Assembly (NCBI GenBank): GCA_019649035.1
Contig: BMAT01009688.1
Coordinates: forward strand, 1 to 29,268
Direction of reading: 5' to 3'
From: Elysia marginata
Lineage: Eukaryota; Mollusca; Gastropoda; Plakobranchidae
DNA: 29,268 bases
The notes below the pieces were generated by a model. The model was not told the origin of the DNA. It worked only from the letters and a program-made list of their open reading frames with translations, and searched no databases. The position numbers and the translations under genes were made by a program. Positions 12,601 to 21,196 of this stretch are shown in pieces; within the stretch, counting starts at the first letter, position 1; every line of letters begins with the position of its first letter.

Positions 12601-14429
12601 AAAATTATGGGTGGTTCGTTTATTTCTTTGTTGTTGTTGATTTGTTGTAGTTTTGGTGAGAACACCAGCACAAACTGTGGTCGATTGCCCAGGTCCAAGT
12701 TATTACAATTTCAATAGTACTCCTCTGTGAATTTATGAGGTACTTTGGTTGGAAACATAAAGTAAGCGCAGCAGCACTTAAGTGGATGTAGCGCTACATA
12801 AAATCGCTAGTTTTCTGTTACTTAATTGAAATAAACATATCCTTGATGCTCCTCTCGCTCGCTAGCACTGGTGTGATCCTGTACTGTTCAACCGTCTTAG
12901 TTTTACGACGCAAAAAGTAAGAGATAAGCTCAAGTCCTGAACTTTAAAATGTCACCCCCCCCCCTTATCGTAATGTCTTGCTCAAACTAAACACAATATC
13001 GGATGAATGAAGCTTAGACTGACCCAATATTGCACATAGGTTTGAACATGGTAGCCTATGCCCTCAATGCGATCTTGGAATATCAGTCTCCTGTTAATTT
13101 CTTCATTATTTCCTTACTTTTATATAAATTAATTTGAGACCTTATGTTTTCCTTTCCTCTGCTCTTACAACTCAAAATTGCAACACTTTATTTTGTTGTA
13201 ATCCTAATGTATTATCTATTACCATCGCCACCAAGTTATCCCTCGTACAATGTTGTTGTTTTTTTTCTGACCAGTTCCAGAAATCACTGCCTACAAAGCG
13301 CAAGATTTTAGTCTTCGGCAACCGTCAGTTCTAGACAACACCAACAGCAAAACAGAGGCACCAGGTACTTCCGGCAAGAGCAGTAACTCTGTCCCTACTA
13401 CTACACCTGACAACAACATCAACAACGACAACAATGACACACTCAGTAGTCTCAGCGATAGTATCAGTAACCTCACATCTCTACTAGCATCAGGAGACAG
13501 TTCACACCTCCAGCCTTTGTTGTCTCCCTTACCAGTGTTTCCTTCCTTGAGAACTCGGGCAGCCATGTCAGCGGTTCTCACCACTCACTTCGGTCCCACC
13601 AAGGATAGGATGATACCGTTTGACCTGGAGCTCCTTGGTAAGTGTGATTTGAGAACCTTTGTCCATCTCAGCTTGGAATGATGTGTGCAAGTCATGTTTT
13701 CGACGGTCTTGAATCTAAAGTTTTTTTTTTTACCCGACCTTCATAGACTACGCTTAAACAATATTTTTTACACAATCGGATATTTTACATCTTCCAGATG
13801 TTCGGTTGTCTGTTTCTTTCTGACTCCATCTTTTTGCATTAGCTTCTGTCTCTTTCATATCATTCTTGGTCAATAAATGTACTAAGTAATAAAATATCAC
13901 AATCCCTTACAATCCTAAACACCCACCTATCTCTCTCCGAATGCCTTTGTTTTTGCAACTCTGAATGTGCGTCCTTCGCTGTATCCCAAGAGGTATCTTT
14001 TTCTGATACTGTTGTTCTCTTTATTTCTCTCAACATTATCACCTCTTTGTCTTTTTTTTCCCAACAACATCATTACTTCTGTCTCTTTTTTCCCCAGATT
14101 TAGGTGACAACTACGACAACACATCCGGCACTTTCATCTGCACAGCGCCCGGAACTTACGTCATCTCCCTCCACCTCATGGCACATCCGGGGGCAAAGGT
14201 CAACGCGCGCGTTCACGTCAACTCTCGACCAATCGCCGCGCTCTGGGCAGACGACAATGGGGGCGCCGGGTTCTACCCTTCCAGTTCTACCCACACACTC
14301 ACCCACCTGGACTTTGGAGACCAGGTCTACGTGATGCTCGTGGATGCCGGCTACGGGGACAGCTGGGTGCACGCGAACTACAACGGTTTCTCTGTGTATC
14401 TGCTCTATGAAGATCTCCCTACTTTCTGA
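6673..14429 (+). CDS. Giant secreted C1q-domain protein (3 coding exons)
   Basis: Coding exons are 6673-12214, 13275-13637 and 14098-14429, giving 2,078 residues. Introns are GT-AG (gttagt...ctgaccag; gtaagt...ttccccag) and both split a codon after its first base, so the frame is kept. The TAG at 12217 that seems to end the first exon is intronic. Residues 1-36 form a signal peptide (hydrophobic IVLIFVTFLAF, likely cleavage after SVSA). Residues 42-101 are four 15-residue repeats. The rest to about 1940 is low-complexity and Ser/Thr/Asn/Glu-rich, with about 40 N-X-S/T sequons. Residues about 882-1011 form a more hydrophobic, helix-like island. A C1q domain occupies about 1944-2076. I find no cysteine outside the C1q domain, which has one (C1983), and no collagen Gly-X-Y stretch. 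Mollusc C1q proteins often bind glycans or microbes, or sit in shell or mucus matrix; the role here is unknown. The start has an acceptor 22 bases upstream. The 3' end of the transcript is not defined. Confidence 0.88.
6796..6975 (+). repeat. Four 45-bp coding repeats (4 x 15 residues)
   Basis: Immediately after the signal peptide, residues 42-56, 57-71, 72-86 and 87-101 align as QQNGSHTAITGGEDA, QQARSYTAATDVKDA, HINRSYTADTAVEYV and QQNRSFTRDTGMENL. Three of the four carry an N-G/R-S glycosylation sequon at the same place. The unit is an in-frame tandem duplication of 45 bp that has since diverged. Confidence 0.85.
9316..9705 (+). other. Putative compact domain inside the disordered region
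   Basis: Residues about 882-1011 of the C1q protein differ from their surroundings. They are richer in Leu, Ile, Ala and Met, and contain amphipathic helix-like runs such as RPLASRLLAVAHLTAGREF, SVIARLDAIAREIMKKINL and NNKKLLDWMSQRV. The DNA is also more GC-rich here. I recognise no known family; it may be an oligomerisation or protein-binding module. Confidence 0.4.
12215..13274 (+). other. Intron 1 of the C1q gene
   Basis: It begins gttagt and ends ttttttctgaccag. It has no coding signal. It contains a C homopolymer (about 12954-12964) and a perfect 14-bp palindrome, atgtagcgctacat, at 12786-12799. Confidence 0.85.
13275..13637 (+). other. C1q gene exon 2: Asn/Ser linker and start of the C1q domain
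   Basis: This exon encodes residues 1848-1968 plus the first base of codon 1969. The first part is an Asn/Asp/Thr-rich linker (PTTTPDNNINNDNNDT). Next comes a short Leu/Ser heptad-like stretch (LSSLSDSISNLTSLLASG) that could be a trimerisation helix in place of a collagen stalk. From M1945 it runs into the C1q fold (AMSAVLTTHFGPTKDRMIPF). It ends at the donor cttg/gtaagt. Confidence 0.85.
13638..14097 (+). other. Intron 2 of the C1q gene
   Basis: Bounded by gtaagtg and a pyrimidine-rich acceptor ending ttttttccccag. Minus-strand open frames here and over the following exon are shadows. It splits the C1q domain after its first beta strands. Confidence 0.9.
14098..14429 (+). other. C1q gene exon 3: body of the C1q domain and stop
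   Basis: The exon encodes residues 1969-2078. C1q hallmarks are visible in order: LGDNYDNTSGTFICTAPGTY (the conserved F-x-P/A-G-x-Y turn), the ISLHLMAH strand, the LTHLDFGDQVYVML strand, and the C-terminal NGFSVYLLYED. C1983 is the only cysteine of the protein. N1976 is a further sequon (NTS). The exon is clearly GC-richer than its introns. Translation stops at TGA 14427. Confidence 0.93.
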
Positions 14430-15893
14430 GAGAACTCTCACTTCACTGAAATCTCCAACAACTTTCTAGTCTTCATTTTATATATAGTTATTTCAACATA
14501 TTTAGACCTTGATTTGTTATGATTAACTCTTTTCTTTTATTTGCTTCAATTTTTCAACATCTTCAAATTTCTCTGACTTGCTTCAATATTCCTTAGTTTC
14601 CTGTCTTATCTTTTCTCTTTTCCCTTGTGATTGCTCACAGTAATGCGTCTGGCTTTCACTACATTTCGACAGAGCTTAGACTTTGTTTTATTTGGACTTC
14701 AGTTACTTTTTATACGTTTCGATATGGCTGAGTTTTAGTTTGTTTTAGTATCCCAATGCTTTAGTTTCGCTTTCCCTGCTTTTCTTTGGTACTTGTCTAC
14801 ACAAAGCTTATAGCTTGAAAAAAACAAACTCCTCAAACAAAGACTTTTTATTCCCAACCCCACTCCAAAAATTCACACTTTCTTGCCCACACAAACTCAA
14901 GTTGTTTTTTCTTCCATCAAATTGCTCTTCTACTTTTTAATACATCATGTATGTTCCTTTCTGTCTTTCGTCGTCACAAATGAAATTTCTCCTATCCGAT
15001 TTCCTGTTTAGTGACATGTATCCTAGTCAAGGAAAAGTTTGCCTCGCAACCTGTTTAGATCATCCGAAAGTCGCAATTCACAAATTGCACGTTTTTTTGT
15101 TTGTTTTTTGAACAACACATTTTTCTGTACTTCAAAGCACGAAATTGTTTTTATGAAATATATATACATTTTGTAGAACAAAATTGAAAATTATTTTTTC
15201 AAAAATAAGAAGATAAAAAAAGACTTTTATAGACATACTCTAAAACCATGGTTACCCTCATTGGACTTAATTCGACTGGGTATGGGACTTTATTTTGTGA
15301 AAATTGTGTTCGAAAAAATCTTATCATAAAAATAATTTTCGTTACGCTTCTTCCTGTTCTTCCTGGGTCTCCATTTCAAATGAACTTTCTTTATATTGTC
15401 TGTTTTGTAAAAGGTATTAAATTTTATGCAATTTTTTGGCTAAATATGTGAATATAGTTTATTCCTGATCGATCGTCTTTACAAGATTAGTGGCAGCCCT
15501 TACATATCTCCTCTCTTGTATTGTCTTTGTCTTGTCTCCATTTATAAACGATCCTTTCACCGTTGTTTTAAAAACATAAGTGTAAGTTTAATTTTTTAGC
15601 CTTCACCAATAGCTTTTTTAAAAACGATAGCTCCCTATAAAAGTTTATTAATATTTGCATCAAGCAAGTTATTATTTATGACTTTGCAAATTCTGAGACG
15701 AAGTTTAAGATGGTTATAAGTGCGTGACAACGAATGAATGCTTAGTTGCACGCGTTTCATTTTTCCATCATCCTTTTTTGTTGTTATTTAACTCTCTGTC
15801 TCTCTGTATCTCTTTTGATTTGCCTCTTCCTTTTTTTTTCTTTGTCTCTTCCCCTCTCTTTTTCTTTTCCTGCATATCTCCCCCCCCCTGTCT

Positions 15894-15941
15894 NNNNNNN
15901 NNNNNNNNNNNNNNNNNNNNNNNNNNNNNNNNNNNNNNNNN
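15894..15941. other. 48-base run of N (assembly gap)
   Basis: Forty-eight undetermined bases inside a C/T-rich stretch. Frames drawn across it are meaningless. The flanking simple sequence suggests the gap hides more CT repeat. Confidence 0.98.
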
Positions 15942-16309
15942 TCTCTCAAACCCTCCTTTTTTTTCTTTAACTGCGCTGCACCTCGTTCTGTAAAGTTTTC
16001 TTGATCGTTGTCTTTCTTCATAACTCTCTGCCTTTTTCTTTTCATCAACTTCAACTCTCAGTCTTTAAACATATCAATCTCTGTGTTGCAATACCTTGTC
16101 TATTCCAAAATGCATCATTTTCTATCTCCCACAATACTCTCACATCCCCCCCCCCCTAATTCGCTTTGATTGGAAACTTTATATTCTCTGTCTGTTTATT
16201 TTGTGATCTATTTACACGTAGAGAGTGCCACCTGTTAATTTCCGTTTTCCTGAATTTTTTTTCTTCTTTTCTCGGGTTTCCTTGCTGTGTTTCTCGTCAG
16301 AAATTAACC

Positions 16310-16315
16310 AATAAA
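16310..16315 (+). terminator. Possible poly(A) signal for the C1q gene
   Basis: An exact AATAAA about 1.9 kb past the stop codon, followed by T/G-containing sequence (gactctgtgcctctatgtc). The distance makes the link to the C1q gene tentative. Confidence 0.25.
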
Positions 16316-17030
16316 GGAAGACTCTGTGCCTCTATGTCAGATGAGCCTGGTTCCAACATGGTAAAACTTGGTTTTATAAGCACCATTGGAATCTACACAC
16401 ATAAATCTACGCTCAATGCGAGCTAAGGGCTTCAGATCACTGCGCTGTTCATGGTATATAATGGATCCGTTTTGGAAACAATAATAAACATGAGTTTTGC
16501 AATCGAACACACGTATTGTTGGTGTGAGTTAATTTATGCCTTATATGTCTGTTAAATTCACAACCCTACCAACCCCTTTTTTCATACTCTTTTTTTTTAT
16601 AATTATCCTAGTGAGTTGTTTATTTACATTTATTTTTATTGAATACATGTAATTCTCATTTCAAGGGTTGGGGGTATCTGTGATACTCCATGCTTAGTCT
16701 TTTTTTCTGCTATTGCTTGTTTTTATTGGTTTCTAATCTTGTGCTATACCAACTTTAGGTAACCATTTTTTTTTTAAACTTTTGATTAATATAATCTTCA
16801 ACGCGGACCAGACCAGTATAGTAGAATCAATGAGGTGAAAGTGTTTTTAAACTAACTTTTTTTGCGTCAGACAACTTAAGTATAAACAAGGGAAATAAGC
16901 GCCTCCTGTGGGTAGGAACAAATTTATGCGTTGTTATCTTCCTTGATTTCTGCTCGGACGTTTTTGAGTGCATTTACATATGTGTCAGTGTTTATTTCCT
17001 CTGATGGGAACCAAAGACTTTAAAATTGGT

Positions 17031-17232
17031 ATTAGTAGCTGATCCGCCTGGTGTCTGGCATTATGGATTTAGTGCTAAGTCTGGTCGGCCCGGTGTCAGG
17101 ATAATGTGACTGGGTGTGGTGTATGCAGCGCTCCGTACATCACAGTGTGGCAGCACGCTTTCAATGTCCCAAGCGCCGTCTCTGATGTAACCTTGTAGTT
17201 GAAAAGAGACGTTAAAATTCAAACAACCAACC
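17031..17232 (+). repeat. SINE-like dispersed repeat, second family
   Basis: The segment contains two related blocks 42 bp apart (gcctggtgtctggcattatg at 17046 and gcccggtgtcaggataatg at 17088). It then reads gtgactgggtgtggtgtatg and ends gttgaaaagagacgttaaaa followed by ttcaaacaaccaacc. That kind of ending, GACGTTAAA followed by an A/C-rich CAAAC tail, is one I associate with common gastropod SINE-type repeats. This rests on recall, not on a search. No other copy is in the window. Confidence 0.5.
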
Positions 17233-17423
17233 TGTGATGGGAAGATATTGCTTCGCCTTATAGTATTAACATAAAGTTCGTTTGAGGTACGCCTGAATAA
17301 AATGAATCATTTCAGACGATGCGTGTACCCATATGGAAGACTCCGGAATAGCTCTCGACAGGAGATTAGTTTCATCGGCTGCGTTTCTATCTAAAAGGAT
17401 ATAGGTGTTGCTAAGGACACAGT

Positions 17424-17505
17424 TTTGTTGTTGTTGTTGTGGTGGTGGTGGAGGTGGTGGTGGTGGTGGTGTTGGTAGTGGTGGTTGTGGTGGTGGTGGT
17501 GTTTT
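17424..17505. repeat. (TTG)n/(TGG)n trinucleotide tract
   Basis: TTG repeats pass into interrupted TGG/GTG repeats. Read on the minus strand this gives the Pro- or Thr-rich runs of apparent open frames, which are not genes. Confidence 0.95.
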
Positions 17506-17629
17506 GTAGTCTGCGGTCCAGAGACGATCCGTCCTCCGTATATGGTATAGGATGCATGTTATTTGTGAACCCACTTATGTATGAAGAAACAACAACCATT
17601 CCAATTGGATAAAGCAAGGGAAGAAAGAG

Positions 17630-17654
17630 AATTAGGAGAGAAAGAGGAAGGCAA

Positions 17655-17686
<32 letters not shown>

Positions 17687-18007
17687 CGAAGAAAAAAAAA
17701 GACTACGCATGCAGAAAGGGAGACAGACAGAGAGAGACACACACACACACAGAGTGAGAGAGACGGGAGGCAGGAAGAGAAAGAAATAAATAGAGAAAAA
17801 GAGAGAAAGACCACGCACACAGAAAGAGAGACCGACACAGAGAGAGACAGAGAGAGAGAGAGAGAGACCACGCACACAGAAAGAGAGACCGACACAGAGA
17901 GAGAGAGATAAACAGACGGAGAAAAAAGACCACGCATTCAGAAAGAGAGACAGACAGAGAGACACAGAGAGAGAGTGAGAGAGACGGGAGGGAGAAAGAG
18001 AGGGGAA

Positions 18008-18051
<44 letters not shown>

Positions 18052-18076
18052 CACGCACACAAGAAGAGAGACCGAC

Positions 18077-18109
<33 letters not shown>

Positions 18110-18382
18110 AACAGACGGAGAAAAAAGACCACGCATACAGAAAGAGAGACAGAGAGAGACACACACACAGAGTGAGAGAGACGGGAGGGAGGAAGAGAGG
18201 GGAGAGAAAGAGAGGGAGAGAGAGAAAGAGAGAGAGGGAGAGAGAAAGACCATGCACACAGAAAGAGAGACAGACAGAGAGAAACACAGAGAGGGTGAGA
18301 GAGAGGGGAAGGGAGGAAGAGACGCAAGAGAAAGAGAGGGAGAGAGAAAGAAAGAGAGAGAAGAAGAAGAGAGAGAGATTTT
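17630..18382. repeat. Long purine tract with higher-order repeat
   Basis: About 750 bp of nearly uninterrupted purine (GA) sequence on the + strand. A block close to gaccacgcacacagaaagag recurs seven times, starting near 17701, 17808, 17866, 17928, 18048, 18127 and 18248. A second block, close to acgggagggaggaagagagg, recurs near 17762, 17984, 18181 and 18303. Blocks are embedded in variable (GA)n filler. Long frames exist on both strands, giving Ser/Leu-rich or Arg/Glu-rich readings, but they only reflect the simple sequence. Confidence 0.9.
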
Positions 18383-18898
18383 GAGGTGGTGGGATAGTAA
18401 TGAGAATGTTAACTTCTAGGTTAATATTCTCACAAAATTTGTTTTATGTTTTGGCTTGATTTATGCCATTTATTAACTACCTGCCTTTCTTTATGAAACA
18501 CTTAAACATGCATCTACCGGTATCTTAATCTCTCAAAAGCTATTTTCAGTGGTTCTAGTTTTCTTCGCTTCTATCAAACCTAAATACACGCATTCATTCG
18601 ATTCCCTAAATATTTCGATGTAGATTTAGGCCGAACCAGGCTAAGGAAGAACCGTGAAACCCTCGACTTGCATTAGGCTCATTTGCTTCTCTTGTTTGTC
18701 TGGTTGCCCGGGGCGACAGGCGTGCCGTGCCAGCAGCGTGTAGCGCCGTGTAAACTAGTCCTAGCAGTGTATCCAACAAGCAGGGACTTGACCTCAATAA
18801 CCGGTGTTGGCGTTTCAAAAATGCCGCAGTATAAAATTTCTAGCGCAAAATGCCGGGTTAGTCCATCAAGGTGTTATGCTTATGAATATTTATTATGG

Positions 18899-18950
<52 letters not shown>

Positions 18951-19771
18951 CCCGCTCTTTCTCTCTCTTTATCTCTCTCTCTTTCTCTCTTTCTCTCCCC
19001 CCCCTCTCTCTCTCTCTCCTCTCTTCCATCATAACTAATCAATCTCTCTATGGGACTCCCCCTCGCTTGATTTACCTAAACAAATGAATCGTACGAGTTC
19101 TGAGTACGGCAGGCCTAATTTGAGTCGGTCTACAAACACAATCACCCTAGATATGGATCATTGCGTCGACGCTCAAGCCTAGGACAATGGAATGTGTAGT
19201 AGTAGACACCGGCTCAGAACATTATCGCACCAGTAGGAACTAGACCAAGAATTCTGCCCAGGGATTTTGGAAGTTCTTGTAATGCCTATTGCAGTTTTCC
19301 CACATGTTGTCACTAGATAGGATCCGTCTATGAGAGAATAGCAGCGTTTTCCCTTTTATTAAAAACTCTTGTTATACCTGTCTGTTTCATCGCCATTAGA
19401 ATTTTTTTTTAGTTTTATTGTGCAAGGAGATTTTTAAAATAACAATATGTGCTGAGGAAATAATTCCTTATTTTGCTGAAGCAAATATGTGCATGAAATG
19501 GTTATAGGGAAAAAAACTCCTATACAGAGGAGAGAACAGAAAAAAAACAAACTATTATGTTCATTATTGAGAGAGTGCAATGATCTCATACATACTATAG
19601 TGAAAAGCTATTCTTTTCCGCAAGATTTGCCAAGATAGTTGTGTGAAACATGCTCTCCTCAAAGATAAAGATTTAAGATAACGTATTACTGCTGTTTTGC
19701 TTAGGTCTACAAAGTTTAGTTAATCATTTCATGAGAGAAAATCGAAGGTTTAGTCGGTGATTGGTTTTACG
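18383..19771. other. Intergenic sequence ahead of the acyltransferase gene
   Basis: No supported coding frame. A small CpG-dense patch (about 18707-18755, seven CpG in about 45 bp) stands out against AT-rich surroundings and might mark a promoter or first exon for the gene downstream. A CT microsatellite follows at about 18900-19020. Confidence 0.45.
18899..19022. repeat. Interrupted (CT)n microsatellite
   Basis: CT dinucleotide runs interrupted by cg, ttta and a C homopolymer. The Ser/Leu-rich frames over it are artefacts. Confidence 0.95.
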
Positions 19772-19837
19772 ATGGACGCAGGTATCCTAAGTGGACAGCA
19801 CTTCAGCCGGGCAGCAGCCTACCAGAGTGGAATCGGG
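19772..19837 (+). CDS. Possible first coding exon of the ZDHHC-like gene
   Basis: An ATG at 19772 with an in-frame stop upstream (tag, 19751) opens a 22-codon frame, MDAGILSGQHFSRAAAYQSG then IG. It ends exactly at a strong donor (ggg/gtgagt, intron from 19838). It ends in phase 0, and the acceptor just before 22575 (cgttgcag) is also phase 0. Splicing the two would give a 397-residue protein. If instead translation starts at 22575, this segment is unrelated or an alternative start. Confidence 0.4.
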
Positions 19838-20161
19838 GTGAGTTTTATCTCCAAAACAATAGCATTATGTTTCAGCCATAATGATGTCTCGCAGCCAGGG
19901 GGTCGGAAGTCGGAAATTACAGTCTTGAGGAAAAATTCTATAAAAGGTTTAGTGTTTCTTCTTTGATCTTACATTTTCTATTGACAAAAATTTTAATACA
20001 GGCATACTTTCGCAAAGTATTGATAATTTTATCATTTTTTAACGTATGGAAGTGTAGGAGAATATCCTGTTTGGTACAGCATGTTCTTTGTAGGTAAAAA
20101 CTGCGATATCCGACTCAATCACCGTGGACGCGAGACATATTTACTTTAAGTGCGTACTTTA

Positions 20162-20206
<45 letters not shown>
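20162..20206. repeat. (CT)n microsatellite
   Basis: About 45 bp of CT with one early interruption. Confidence 0.95.
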
Positions 20207-20210
<4 letters not shown>

Positions 20211-20927
20211 TCCCATGGTTATAACCATCAAACAATCTATAGACATGCCTTATAATTTTTTTTTCTTCATTTTTGCATAAATTTACTTCTTTCCCCTTTC
20301 TCTTTCTCTCAATATCATCTTTCTATGGTCTACTTTGCAGGCCTTGAAAGGTTTGTTTTTTCAGCTCTTCATAACCTAATTATTTATTTTTTAAACTCTT
20401 GTCCTCAGGACTCAATAGTATATTATATACGAAAAACAGTGACAAATAAATTCCCATTGCATGCCTCATTATTTCCATGGCTGGACAGGTGGCGTTGTGA
20501 AGTCTAATAATAGTAACATTCGTATAACATAGGGAGTAATACACGCACCCCAGGAATACACGCAGCCCGGTATGACCAAATGTTTCAATAATTAATCTTC
20601 GGCTCCTCCACTTATTAAGCTCCACGAAGCTGTTTCTGCAAAGACCTAACTGATTGCTTTTGACGGTTTTTTTTATGTTTTCGTGAGGGGTAAGGAGCAG
20701 TTTTACGTAATAGCGATAATGTGTTGTTTATTTATAGTTTAATTTTTTTTGCATTACTCTCCATAAAATAATACAAGAGTTTTGTGTGACTTTCACTGTC
20801 AAGCGTTGTTTCGCGGATTTCCTTGAATTACTGAGATGAACTATGTCCAGGATTCGGTGTGTGATGACAGAATATTCTTCACTAGGCACAAAGTAATTTT
20901 ATATCAATGATTCTTATCCTTCTGTTA

Positions 20928-21196
20928 TACACTGTAATGCTCTGAGCGCTTTACATGGGTTCCCCGGCAAGCCATTCCAACAGAATTACCTCCTGAAACT
21001 ATTAGGGCATTGCTCTATTATATTGACAAGATCTTTCACAGCCCACAGTCGGGTACTCCTTTTACAGCACACTGAGCCGACAAAATGTGTGTAAAGATCA
21101 TTTTACATTGACTAGACGTCTACCTTCCAAAACAGGTCTTGAACCGCGGACCTTTCGCTCCCAGAGCTGACTGCCTACACTTTCTAGCGTGCGCCA
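20928..21196 (-). repeat. tRNA-derived SINE, copy 2 (inverted, 3' truncated)
   Basis: Read on the minus strand it follows copy 1 block by block: B box ggttcaagacc (plus-strand 21135-21145), then ggagtacccgactgtggg, gtgaaagatcttgtcaa, gccggggaaccc and atgtaaagcgctcagagca. It lacks the gcgccatataaaa end of copy 1, so it is 3' truncated or too diverged there. The A-box region (about 21172-21190) is eroded. Confidence 0.8.

Larger units (their letters stand above)
14430..16990 (+). other. 3' flank of the C1q gene, AT- and pyrimidine-rich, with gap
   Basis: No further coding signal. The closest good poly(A) signal I find is AATAAA at 16310-16315, with another at about 16483-16488, which would imply a 3' UTR near 1.9 kb. 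A weaker ATTAAA lies at about 15414. None is compelling. Strongly pyrimidine-rich sequence surrounds the N gap at 15894-15941, and a C homopolymer lies near 16147-16156. Confidence 0.5.

Noticed and set aside
14100-14441. A 113-codon minus-strand frame over the C1q exon
   Set aside because: The plus strand encodes a clear C1q domain here with matching splice phases. The antisense frame is a GC-driven shadow.
15724-16054. Frames spanning the N gap
   Set aside because: They include undetermined bases and pyrimidine simple sequence.
17266-18384. Minus-strand frames up to 282 codons rich in Ser, Leu, Thr and Pro, and plus-strand Arg/Glu frames
   Set aside because: They are simple-sequence translations of the TGG and purine tracts.
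18683-19087. A 134-codon plus-strand frame
   Set aside because: Its C-terminal half is CT microsatellite, and its first half has no recognisable domain or splice support.
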